A DNA stretch of 42,753 nucleotides from a virus: positions 1 through 42,753 of the IMG/VR virus record IMGVR_UViG_3300008216_000005; one strand, given 5' to 3'. Below the pieces are notes generated by a model that did no database searches, had not been told where the DNA came from, and worked only from the letters and a program-made list of their open reading frames with translations. Below, piece after piece: positions 13,807 to 20,871 of the stretch. The stretch's first letter is position 1. Each line of letters starts with the position of its first letter. The translations under genes and the position numbers were made by a program.

Positions 13807-14160
13807 ATGGCGAAGAAGATCCCAAACATCGATCCGGAGTTCATCGTGATCTTTGCGTCTGCCTGGTGCAACGAGCGTGGCGTCGGCATCTCCTACTCGT
13901 GGGACGGGCATCGGTTCAACAACCGCAACGACGCGGTCAAGCACGGCCTCAAGACGCGCCACTCAGACGACTTCAACATCGGCCAGACCTACGGCGACGA
14001 TCTTATTTGGTTCGGCTGGATGGACCAGCGGACGGATGAAGACGAGGCCACCATGCAGGCCATCGCCGACGACATCGGGCTCACGTTCGATCCGAAGTGG
14101 CATGGCCTTGAATTTTCCAAAGCAACAGGACGGGCAATCGGCTGGAAAACCGCCGCCTGA
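13807..14160 (+). CDS. Hypothetical protein
   Basis: This is a 117-residue acidic protein, start MAKKIPNIDPEF, with AAGGGA upstream. It is rich in Trp and Asp (DDLIWFGWMDQRTDEDEA). The pattern is acidic, like DNA-mimic anti-defence proteins, but without a structure that is only a possibility. It lies in a run of small unknown genes. Confidence 0.6.
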   Translation: MAKKIPNIDPEFIVIFASAWCNERGVGISYSWDGHRFNNRNDAVKHGLKTRHSDDFNIGQTYGDDLIWFGWMDQRTDEDEATMQAIADDIGLTFDPKWHGLEFSKATGRAIGWKTAA

Positions 14161-14197
14161 CCCACCACCCACCGGCCGGCCTCACCGCCTCTCCCGG

Positions 14198-14222
14198 TCA
14201 TCGAAACAGACAGAACAAGGAA
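14198..14222 (+). repeat. Leader repeat, copy 2
   Basis: TCATCGAAACAGACA and CAAGGAA match the leader at 13350-13374 at about four bases out of five. It ends in the ribosome site of the gene at 14230. Confidence 0.5.
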
Positions 14223-14229
14223 CGCCGCC

Positions 14230-14433
14230 ATGAGAATTATTCCGCACGTAGCCGCCGCCACAATCGCAGCCATGGCAGGTATGCGCTTTGACGACGCGAT
14301 GATCCAGCCGGTCGGGAAGCGTCCGCGCACCAGCAAGACCTACCCCCACTCCAGCGCCCGTCAGCAGGCCCGCTACGCCCGTCAGCTCGCGGCCGGTCAG
14401 ATCACCTTCATCAAGCACGGACCTCGCTCCTGA
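14230..14433 (+). CDS. Small basic protein
   Basis: This 67-residue protein starts MRIIPHVAAATIAAM and becomes strongly basic (PVGKRPRTSKTYPHSSARQ). AAGGAA precedes the ATG. The first 17 residues are hydrophobic but weak for a signal peptide. Function unknown. Confidence 0.6.
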   Translation: MRIIPHVAAATIAAMAGMRFDDAMIQPVGKRPRTSKTYPHSSARQQARYARQLAAGQITFIKHGPRS

Positions 14434-14491
14434 CCCATCCGGACCAAGACGGCACAGCCTCTGGTCCTCACACACAGAGAGGAAGAACGAG

Positions 14492-14701
14492 ATGACCTGC
14501 AAGCACTGCCCGAAATGCGGCAAGGCCACGGACACCACCGGCAGCGGTCCTGAGTGGATGAACGAACACCAGTGGGACGCGGTCAAGGCTGGCGACCGAT
14601 ACGCCGAGTGCGACACGCCAAACCACCCCAACGGCAATTGCTACTTCTGGGAGCGCGACAGCGGCCTCCATCGCCCCGAACCCTCCAAAGCCCCCGCATA
14701 G
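14492..14701 (+). CDS. Small Cys-rich zinc-ribbon-like protein
   Basis: This 69-residue protein has CKHCPKCGK near the start and two later Cys (AECDTPN and NCYFW), a set that could hold one zinc ion. AGAGGAAG lies before the ATG. It is a typical small accessory phage protein of unknown role. Confidence 0.6.
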   Translation: MTCKHCPKCGKATDTTGSGPEWMNEHQWDAVKAGDRYAECDTPNHPNGNCYFWERDSGLHRPEPSKAPA

Positions 14702-14741
14702 CCCATCCCTTCAGGTCTGGATAGCCACAGGAGAAATGACA

Positions 14742-15086
14742 ATGGCAGACAGCAAGAACGAGACGCCGGTCTTTCGCGAGGCGAAGGTTGACGACGGCGG
14801 GCTGGCTTTCCCAGGAAAGCGTGTCGAGCAGGTTGGTTACGTTTCCGACTACGGCTTCGATATCGAAGGCCCTGACAGCCCGACGTTCGGTGATGTCGAG
14901 CATCCCGGCATGAGCCTTCGCGACTGGTTCGCCGGCCAGGCTCTCGCGCAGTTCATCCAGATCAATGAGCGGGTAACGGCTGGCCGCGAGAACGTTTCGT
15001 ATGCGACGGCGCTGAAGGTTACAGCGGAGCAGTCCTATGCCGTGGCAGACGCGATGATCGCCGCCCGCAAGGGAGATGCATCATGA
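14742..15086 (+). CDS. Phage protein with GMSLRDWFAGQAL motif
   Basis: This 114-residue protein starts MADSKNETP. AGGAG is 8 bases before this ATG and only 2 before the one at 14736, so the later start is chosen. The segment PGMSLRDWFAGQALAQF and the ending AVADAMIAAR form a pattern seen in many tailed phages, with no known function. The stop overlaps the next ATG (ATGA). Confidence 0.65.
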   Translation: MADSKNETPVFREAKVDDGGLAFPGKRVEQVGYVSDYGFDIEGPDSPTFGDVEHPGMSLRDWFAGQALAQFIQINERVTAGRENVSYATALKVTAEQSYAVADAMIAARKGDAS

Positions 15087-15373
15087 CCCGTATCCCAGCA
15101 GGACCAGTCATCCGCGCCGACGAGCAGCTCGTGATGATCTGCTCCCAGGACTTCGCCCACCGCCCGAACAAGCGCTGGCACGGCACTCTGGAGCTGGAGC
15201 GCAGAGAATACGCCACCTACGCCGACATCCTCCACGCCGCCGACGATGACGCAGATACGATCATGAAGGTTCTGCGGGTCTGCATGTCGGACGGCTCTAT
15301 CGAGGACATCACGGACGACGTGATCGAGTTCGCCCGTGGGGTTCGGTTCGGTCGTCGGGGAGCAGCGGCATGA
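15083..15373 (+). CDS. Hypothetical protein
   Basis: This 96-residue protein starts MTRIPAGPVIRADE. Its ATG and stop both overlap neighbours (ATGA), showing coupled translation. It is acidic in the middle (ADDDADTIMKVLRV) and ends in RFGRRGAAA. No family is known to me. Confidence 0.6.
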   Translation: MTRIPAGPVIRADEQLVMICSQDFAHRPNKRWHGTLELERREYATYADILHAADDDADTIMKVLRVCMSDGSIEDITDDVIEFARGVRFGRRGAAA

Positions 15374-15711
15374 CCGAGATCAAGCGCCCTCCGGAAGCCG
15401 CCGAGCTTATCCGCACCTTGAACCCAGAGGTTCCATACAAGGAATTTGAAGCGGCGCATGGCGTCGACCAGCTTAACGCCATCGTGGCCTACATCCACGA
15501 GCTGGAGCGTGCCGCCCGCAACCGCGACATGTGGAAGGGGCAGGTAGAGCGCCAGGCCGAACAGATCGCCACGATGCGGGAGGTTCTGAAAGCCGTCGCT
15601 TTGATCCTTCCGCACTACGCGATGAAGGGCGACACGGCCAGCGATGACGAAGCCCTAGACGCAGTTATGGAGACTGTGACGGAAGCTCTCGCAGGAGGCA
15701 CCCATGCGTGA
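15370..15711 (+). CDS. Hypothetical coiled-coil protein
   Basis: This is a 113-residue mostly helical protein. A heptad-like part (IHELERAARNRDMWKGQVER, shortened here to HELERAARNRDMW) suggests a short coiled coil. Its start overlaps the stop before, and its end overlaps the next gene by eight bases. Function unknown. Confidence 0.6.
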   Translation: MTEIKRPPEAAELIRTLNPEVPYKEFEAAHGVDQLNAIVAYIHELERAARNRDMWKGQVERQAEQIATMREVLKAVALILPHYAMKGDTASDDEALDAVMETVTEALAGGTHA

Positions 15712-15955
15712 CTGCATAGCCCACCAGTTCGGCTGCTCCTGTGAGGAAGGCCAGTGCAAGAGCAAGGCTGTCTCACTCGGGACCGTCAAGAAGGCCAACG
15801 ACATGGCCGGCGTGTTCAACGTGCCGCAGGTCGATCAGCTCATCCGGATCGCGATGTTTGGCGTCTTCGTCCTCGTCGTATGGGCCACCTTCGAAGCACA
15901 CGACAAATCCCAGCGCACGGCGCTGATCAACCAGGAGGATGTCTCGTGGAAGTGA
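15704..15955 (+). CDS. Small membrane protein with Cys-rich head
   Basis: This 83-residue protein has an N terminus with four Cys (MRDCIAHQFGCSCEEGQC), then a transmembrane helix at about 46-62 (LIRIAMFGVFVLVVWATF). It probably sits in the inner membrane. Its end overlaps the GTG start of the Erf gene. Its role is unknown, and a lone membrane protein among recombination genes may be for host exclusion. Confidence 0.6.
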   Translation: MRDCIAHQFGCSCEEGQCKSKAVSLGTVKKANDMAGVFNVPQVDQLIRIAMFGVFVLVVWATFEAHDKSQRTALINQEDVSWK

Positions 15956-16788
15956 TCGACATCCCCGGCGAGGAAGTCTCGCTGTTCGACGCCTCGCAAG
16001 GCGCGCTCTCAACAATCCGGAAAAACATGGAGGCCAGACAGATGGCAAATGCAGTCGAAGTCCACAAGCACAAGATCGAACGCGAGCCGTCCCGAGCCGT
16101 GATGTCTCCGATGGAGATGGTCGGCCGTGCGCTCGAGATGAACGTCGGCGCCGACATCCTGAAGCAGATGATGGATCTGCGAGACCGGGAAGACGCGAAG
16201 CAGGCCCGCAAGGCTTTCGACACCGCCATCTCCCGGGCGAAGGCCAAGATGTCGCCGGTCGTCAAGAACGCCACCGGTCACAACAACAAGCGCTATGCCG
16301 ACTTCTCGGCCGTCGCTCGGATGGTTGACCCGATCCTGTCCGAGTTCGGCCTGTCCTATCGCTTCAAGACGACACAGGTCGACAAGATCACCGTGACCTG
16401 TGTTCTCTCCCACGAGGATGGCCACTCAGAGGAAACGACGCTTTCCGCGCCCTCGGACACAACCGGCAACAAGAACGCCATCCAGGCCATCGGTAGCACG
16501 ATCACCTACCTGTCTCGGTATTCGCTGATGGCATCCCTCGGCTTGTCGGCTTCGGAGGATGACGACGGTCGATCCGCCGGAAAGTCGGAAGACGATCTCC
16601 GCACGATCACAGCGGACCAGGTCAAGACCATCCTGACGCTGCTGGACGAGACGGAGTCCGATGTCGAGCAATTCTGCCGCATGGGCAATATCGGTGCCGT
16701 TCCGGAAATGCTGGCGAACCAGTTCGAGAGCGCCGTCCGTCTCCTCAACCAGAAGAAGGCACGGCTGCAGCAGAGGATTGCGTCATGA
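15946..16788 (+). CDS. erf: Erf-family single-strand annealing protein
   Basis: This protein has 280 residues. The GTG at 15946 has AGGAGG 8 bases upstream. The ERF domain covers about residues 50-190, with AFDTAISRAKAKM, KRYADFSAVARMVDPILSEFGLSY (core YADFSAVARM) and the signature AIGSTITYLSRYSLMASLGL (core TYLSRYSL). ERF proteins form rings and pair complementary single strands, as in P22. It is coupled to the exonuclease just downstream (ATGATG), and together they would recombine or circularise phage DNA after injection or build concatemers. Confidence 0.9.
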   Translation: MEVIDIPGEEVSLFDASQGALSTIRKNMEARQMANAVEVHKHKIEREPSRAVMSPMEMVGRALEMNVGADILKQMMDLRDREDAKQARKAFDTAISRAKAKMSPVVKNATGHNNKRYADFSAVARMVDPILSEFGLSYRFKTTQVDKITVTCVLSHEDGHSEETTLSAPSDTTGNKNAIQAIGSTITYLSRYSLMASLGLSASEDDDGRSAGKSEDDLRTITADQVKTILTLLDETESDVEQFCRMGNIGAVPEMLANQFESAVRLLNQKKARLQQRIAS

Positions 16789-17396
16789 TGCAGGTCTTCA
16801 ACTGCGAGCAAGGCACAGACGAGTGGTTCGCTTGTCGGGCTGGGATCCCAACGGCGAGCAAGTTCGCGACGGTGATGGCGAAGGGCGAAGGCAAGACGCG
16901 CAGCGAGTACATGCGCAAGCTTGCCGGCGAGGTTCTGACTGGGGAACTGGCGGAGAGCTTCACCAACGCTCACACCGAGCGCGGCAACCTCATGGAAGAC
17001 GAGGCGCGGGAAATGTACGCGTTCCTGGAGTCGGCGGAGATCACCCGCGTCGGCTTCATCCGGAACGGCGACAAGGGCGCAAGCCCTGACAGCCTCGTCG
17101 GCGCCAACGGCGGCTTGGAGATCAAGACCGCGCTGCCTCACATCCAGATCGACCGCCTCGAGCGCGACCGACTGCCGCCAGAGCACAAGGCCCAAGTGCA
17201 GGGAAACCTCTGGCTCTCGGAACGGGAGTGGTGGGATTTTTGCTCCTACTGGCCAAAACTGCCGATGCTGACCGTCCGCGTTTACCGCGATGAGGACTAC
17301 ATCAAGACCATGTCCGACGAGATCGACCGGTTCAACGACGAACTGGCGGCGCTTGTGGACCGGATCCGCTGCTATGGCGTGAAGGAGGCCGCATAG
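16785..17396 (+). CDS. YqaJ/lambda-type 5'-3' exonuclease
   Basis: This 203-residue protein has the active site of the PD-(D/E)xK exonuclease family: Asp102 in SPDSLVG, then Glu112 and Lys114 in LEIKT, the same spacing as in lambda exonuclease. HKAQVQGNLW near 134 is the conserved helix. It should chew 5' ends of duplex DNA and hand 3' tails to Erf. Start and stop are tight against the neighbours. No partner like Gam was found. Confidence 0.9.
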   Translation: MMQVFNCEQGTDEWFACRAGIPTASKFATVMAKGEGKTRSEYMRKLAGEVLTGELAESFTNAHTERGNLMEDEAREMYAFLESAEITRVGFIRNGDKGASPDSLVGANGGLEIKTALPHIQIDRLERDRLPPEHKAQVQGNLWLSEREWWDFCSYWPKLPMLTVRVYRDEDYIKTMSDEIDRFNDELAALVDRIRCYGVKEAA

Positions 17397-18140
17397 ATGG
17401 GCCGCGCCTTGCTGGTCCTAGACGGACCCATGACCAAGCGAAAGGCCGTTGACTGGATCGGCAGGGCACCGATCGGAACCCGCGTGGAGTTCAAGGCCTC
17501 GAAGCGGACACTCCCGCAGAACGATATGCTCTGGGCTCTCCTGACGGAAGTTTCTCAGCAGCTCGATCACGGCGGACGGAAATACGACCCGGCAGAGTGG
17601 AAGGCGATCTTCCTGCACGCCTTCGGGCGAGAGGTCGCGTTCCTGCCCAGCCTCGACCGCAAGACATTCCTGCCGATTGAGCTTTCATCGTCCGACCTGT
17701 CGAAGGACGAGATGACCGACTTCATCGAGTTCATCATGAAGGAGGCCGGAGAGCGCGGCGTGATCTTCAAAGACCATCGAAATTCCGACGGCGCCCAGAC
17801 CCCAGGCGTCTCGGAGACTGGCGACGGTTCCCCTGCCGAAGCGCCAGAAGAGCCCGGGGATGAATCCCCCTCTTCCCCGGGTTCCATGATCGATTGCGCG
17901 AGGGAGTTCCTGGCGCTGGCGCAGATCGCTTGGTCCGATCCGGAAGAGCGCGATGAAGCATTCAAGCAGTGCGGCATCGACTGGAAAGCAAAGCTTCCGG
18001 AGAGCCGCCATCCCGAAATCAGATCCGTATACGTCACCACCCTCGCTGTCCCGACCGGCGCCCGCAACATCGCGCAGGCCAGGTCCTTCCTCAGCGAGAC
18101 GCTGCAATGCAACCTTGAAGAATTGGAGTGCAAGGCATGA
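17397..18140 (+). CDS. ninB: NinB-like recombination protein with C-terminal extension
   Basis: This protein has 247 residues. The N-terminal 125 residues fit NinB/Orf (KRTLPQNDMLWALL, then EWKAIFLHAFGRE, then SSSDLSKDEMTDFIEFIM). NinB helps load recombination proteins on single-strand DNA. After an acidic, Pro- and Ser-rich linker (about 130-160) there is a second unknown domain of about 85 residues. NinB proteins are usually near 150 residues, so this is a fusion or elongated form. The stop overlaps the next ATG. Confidence 0.8.
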   Translation: MGRALLVLDGPMTKRKAVDWIGRAPIGTRVEFKASKRTLPQNDMLWALLTEVSQQLDHGGRKYDPAEWKAIFLHAFGREVAFLPSLDRKTFLPIELSSSDLSKDEMTDFIEFIMKEAGERGVIFKDHRNSDGAQTPGVSETGDGSPAEAPEEPGDESPSSPGSMIDCAREFLALAQIAWSDPEERDEAFKQCGIDWKAKLPESRHPEIRSVYVTTLAVPTGARNIAQARSFLSETLQCNLEELECKA

Positions 18141-18859
18141 CCCTACCTGTCCTCACCATGACCGGCATTGACGCGAAGACGGACCCGAAATGGATCAAAT
18201 CCATGCTTCGGAAGCACATCCTGACGAACGGCTATAGCGGGCTTGAGTTTGCCATCCTCCGTTCCCCGAAGGTCGATCAGTCGCCACGCTACCCTAACCG
18301 GGACGTGATCAAGCGGCTGACCAGCGAAGCCAAGGCTGGGGACTTCGCCTTCCACCTGTGCGGTCGATACGCCCGGATGGTTCACAGCCTCGAATGGGCC
18401 GAGCTCTGCGACATCATCGATTTCAGCTCTGTCGGACGAGTGCAGGTGAATTCTATTGAGGCTGATGAAAAGGCGATGCTGACGTTGTGGCGGTTCAGCG
18501 TTCACATCGGGAAGCCGGTCGTGATGCAGTGGCGCAGCGACGAGTTCCCATCGGCTCCCGGCATCCACCTCCTGCAAGATCGTAGCGGAGGCCAAGGCAT
18601 CGCGGAAACAAGTTGGTCGACACCTGACGAGATCTGCAGGAAGGCCAAGACGTTCATTGGCTACGCTGGTGGACTTGGGCCTGACAATGTCGGCGCGGCC
18701 CTCCAGTCCATCGTTGCGGCGTCGAAAGGTCGTCGTTTCTGGATTGATTGCGAGAGCAGCCTTCGGACCGACGATTGGTTCGACCAGTCGAAGGCCGAGC
18801 AAATGGCTCAGGCGGTCCACGACGCGCTTCCGAGCATGTTCCAAGAGGTGGCAGCATGA
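18137..18859 (+). CDS. TrpF-like (phosphoribosylanthranilate isomerase fold) protein
   Basis: This 240-residue protein has the order of PRAI TIM-barrel motifs: SPRYPNRDVI near 49, AFHLCGR at 71-77 (where TrpF has QLHG), LLQDRSGGQG at 145-154 (like the LD...GGSG phosphate-binding loop), YAGGLGPDNV at 176-185 and FWIDCESSLRTDD at 201-213. The N-terminal TMTGI stands where TrpF has the catalytic Cys (xCGx), so the general base seems lost. It probably binds a phosphosugar-like or nucleotide ligand without TrpF activity. No trp genes are near. It lies between NinB and HNH genes. Confidence 0.68.
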   Translation: MTLPVLTMTGIDAKTDPKWIKSMLRKHILTNGYSGLEFAILRSPKVDQSPRYPNRDVIKRLTSEAKAGDFAFHLCGRYARMVHSLEWAELCDIIDFSSVGRVQVNSIEADEKAMLTLWRFSVHIGKPVVMQWRSDEFPSAPGIHLLQDRSGGQGIAETSWSTPDEICRKAKTFIGYAGGLGPDNVGAALQSIVAASKGRRFWIDCESSLRTDDWFDQSKAEQMAQAVHDALPSMFQEVAA

Positions 18860-18960
18860 TCACCCTCGAATGGGTACGCCGCGCCCTTGCTCCCTGGATC
18901 TCGTGGAAAGGCGCTCAGTCCAACGCCCGCTTCGTCGCTCGGCAGCGGAGGGCACGCTGA
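18856..18960 (+). CDS. Very small basic protein
   Basis: This 34-residue peptide, start MITLEWVRRALAPW, ends in RFVARQRRAR. ATGA overlap at its start and TGATG at its end tie it to both neighbours, so it is probably translated. It is basic and amphipathic. Role unknown. Confidence 0.55.
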   Translation: MITLEWVRRALAPWISWKGAQSNARFVARQRRAR

Positions 18961-19565
18961 TGGCCGATGTCACCGGAGCGGTCCAGCTCGTCCAATGCTC
19001 TCACTGCCGCGTAGAGTTTGATCGCGGCTACAGGATCTCGGCCAAAAGGGCTGCAAACCCACAATTCTGCGGCCCATCATGCAGGCGCGAGGAAACGGTT
19101 CTCCAAGCCAAAACCGCATTAGCGACCTCTTTCTGGGAAAGGGGATCGCGGCAGGCGAATGGATGTCTGTATTGGCAAGGCCGTCTGGACGAAAACGGCT
19201 ACGGTCGCATCGACACGGGCGGGAGACCTCAGCTAGCGCACCGCGTGGCTTACACCCTCGCCTACGGTTGCGGGCCTGGCGATATGAATGTCTGCCACTC
19301 ATGCGATACCCCTCAGTGCATAGAACCTACGCACCTTTGGCTCGGCACTCAGGCCGACAACATGGCCGATGCATCCAGCAAGGGCAGGATCAATTCGTTC
19401 CGTGGCGTAGGCGAAGACGTCGCCACATCGAAGCTAACGGAACAGCAGGCCCGAGAGATCAAGTTCGGGGCTGAACCTGCGCAATCTATAGCCGCTCGCT
19501 ACGGCGTCACACCGGAAGCTGTCTACGCAATTCGCAAAGGAAAGAACTGGGGGTGGCTGTCATGA
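18960..19565 (+). CDS. HNH endonuclease (HNH_3 type) with zinc finger and HTH
   Basis: This protein has 201 residues. A zinc knuckle is at 13-41 (CSHC and CGPSC). The HNH core is at 69-144: YWQGRLDENGYGRI, AHRVAYTL, CHSCDTPQCIEPTHL and WLGTQADNM. A C-terminal HTH at about 157-195 (LTEQQAREIKFG, then SIAARYGVTPEAVYAIRKG) is common in homing-type HNH proteins and should give site preference. It may be a free-standing homing endonuclease or a phage DNA-processing nuclease. Its ATG uses the last base of the previous stop. Confidence 0.85.
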   Translation: MADVTGAVQLVQCSHCRVEFDRGYRISAKRAANPQFCGPSCRREETVLQAKTALATSFWERGSRQANGCLYWQGRLDENGYGRIDTGGRPQLAHRVAYTLAYGCGPGDMNVCHSCDTPQCIEPTHLWLGTQADNMADASSKGRINSFRGVGEDVATSKLTEQQAREIKFGAEPAQSIAARYGVTPEAVYAIRKGKNWGWLS

Positions 19566-19930
19566 GTCGGCAAGAATTCTCTCGAAAGACGAAAGCGGCG
19601 ATCATCGCCCGCGCCGATGGAAAGTGCGAAAAATGCAGCGGGGCGTTGAAACCCCGCGAGGGTGAAGTGGATCATATCCTTCCCTGTGCACTCGGCGGAG
19701 AAGCGACGATCGCCAATGGCAGACTTTTATGCCGGGTCTGCCATGCAACGAAGACGGCAGACGACATCCGGCGCACCCGCAAGGCCGACCGGAGCCGCGA
19801 CAAGGCATCCGGAGCCGTCAAGCCATCCTCGGCGCTTTCGACGCGGGACAAGCCCAAGGCACCGAAGATCACCACGAAACCACCCCTGCCGCCGAGGCAG
19901 CTGTTCCAGGAGGCAAAGGCAAATGGTTGA
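19562..19930 (+). CDS. HNH endonuclease
   Basis: This 122-residue protein has the classical HNH pattern: CEKC (22-25), EVDHILP with Asp37-His38, an Asn near 52 and CRVCHATKT (57-65). After residue 70 the protein is basic and Pro-rich, probably disordered. The ATG at 19562 overlaps the previous HNH stop. Two HNH genes side by side are unusual. It is not next to the terminase, where packaging-linked HNH genes normally lie. Confidence 0.85.
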   Translation: MSRQEFSRKTKAAIIARADGKCEKCSGALKPREGEVDHILPCALGGEATIANGRLLCRVCHATKTADDIRRTRKADRSRDKASGAVKPSSALSTRDKPKAPKITTKPPLPPRQLFQEAKANG

Positions 19931-20351
19931 AGTGACGGAGAAGATGATTGAGGCACTGAAGGCAGCTAAGGAAGTTGCCGATGTCGCCGCCGGATTGACC
20001 TCGTGCCGATCTGACGACGAGTTCGTGTGGGCCGCGCAAGCCAAGATCGACGCCGCCCTCGAAGCCGCTCTCGCCTCCCCTGCGGAGCCGGTGGCCTACC
20101 GCTTCCGTCTGGATAAAGACGGTTACTGGGCATACGGACATTACATCCGAGACGATGCCTACGTGTGCGAACCCCTCTACGCCCACCCACCCCAGCAAGA
20201 GCCAGCACGGCTAAGGGAGGCGCGAGAACTGTCGGAACAACTGGCGAAGGAAATCCACAAAGCTTGGAACCACGAAACGATCGTGCGTCGGCATCATGTG
20301 ACGCTGGCGAATGACCTTCGCGCCACCCTCTCCCAGAAGAAGGAGGGCTGA
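19923..20351 (+). CDS. Hypothetical phage protein with EPLYA motif
   Basis: This 142-residue protein starts MVEVTEKMIEALKAAKEV with AGGAGG 10 bases upstream. The middle AEPVAYRFRLDKDGYW and VCEPLYAHPP is a pattern of many phage proteins of unknown role, often found near DUF551 proteins. A long charged helix follows. It overlaps the HNH gene before it by eight bases. Confidence 0.6.
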   Translation: MVEVTEKMIEALKAAKEVADVAAGLTSCRSDDEFVWAAQAKIDAALEAALASPAEPVAYRFRLDKDGYWAYGHYIRDDAYVCEPLYAHPPQQEPARLREARELSEQLAKEIHKAWNHETIVRRHHVTLANDLRATLSQKKEG

Positions 20352-20354
20352 GAA

Positions 20355-20495
20355 ATGGCCGGGTTCGTTAAATTCGCATTGGGGGTTCTCGTCGGCGCAT
20401 CCTTGGCAGATGCCAACTGGGTTTTCCCGGTGATCGCGCTGGTCTTCTGGCTGTTCTGCGAATGGGCCGACGCAAAGGTGAGGGCTGAGGAATGA
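20355..20495 (+). CDS. Small two-segment membrane protein
   Basis: This 46-residue protein begins MAGFVKFALGVLVGASLA and continues WVFPVIALVFWLFCEW, two hydrophobic segments that form a hairpin in the membrane. AGGAGG is 8 bases before the ATG and overlaps the end of the previous gene. It is too short for most gene callers. Role unknown. Confidence 0.6.
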   Translation: MAGFVKFALGVLVGASLADANWVFPVIALVFWLFCEWADAKVRAEE

Positions 20496-20513
20496 CAGCG
20501 CCGGCTCTCGTCC

Positions 20514-20522
20514 TGTGGATAA
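20514..20522 (-). promoter_or_regulatory. Perfect DnaA-box sequence (TTATCCACA on minus)
   Basis: TGTGGATAA on the plus strand is the exact E. coli-type DnaA box. A partial box (TGTGGAAAG) starts 12 bases after the first. The pair lies 23 bases before the excisionase start. Since the phage encodes a DnaA-domain-IV protein, it could be a regulatory or origin site. A single perfect 9-mer can also occur by chance. Confidence 0.4.
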
Positions 20523-20544
20523 CCTCTGTGGAAAGCGGGGACTG

Positions 20545-20871
20545 ATGGCTATGGGGAATGTTTTCTCACCCTCGACACTGGCAGACCGTTGGGATTGTTC
20601 AGAGCGCCATGTGCGCAACCTGATCGCGTCCGGAGAATTGCCGTCTTTCCGACTGGGCGGGAAACTGCTTAGGATCCGGCTGGAAGACGTCGAGAGGTTC
20701 GAATGCCCGAATGGAGGCTCACCCGCCTTAGAGGAGAGTTCTGCGTCACCTGGGACGACGGGGACGGAGTCCGGCGCCGTTATCGACTTGGAACAGCAGA
20801 CAAGGCAGAGGCGACCCGCCTCGCCACGTCTCGATTCGCGGAACTCACTCGCCCGCGCGGGACAACGGTAG
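20545..20871 (+). CDS. Excisionase-like MerR/HTH_17 protein
   Basis: This protein has 108 residues. Residues about 8-52 fit the winged HTH of phage excisionases and HTH_17 proteins (STLADRWDCSERHVRNLIASG, core WDCSERHVRN, then LPSFRLGGKLLRIRLEDVERFE). The rest is a low-complexity tail. Its last 169 bases overlap the integrase in another frame, a strong sign that the two are made together. It should bind near attP and direct excision. Confidence 0.75.
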   Translation: MAMGNVFSPSTLADRWDCSERHVRNLIASGELPSFRLGGKLLRIRLEDVERFECPNGGSPALEESSASPGTTGTESGAVIDLEQQTRQRRPASPRLDSRNSLARAGQR

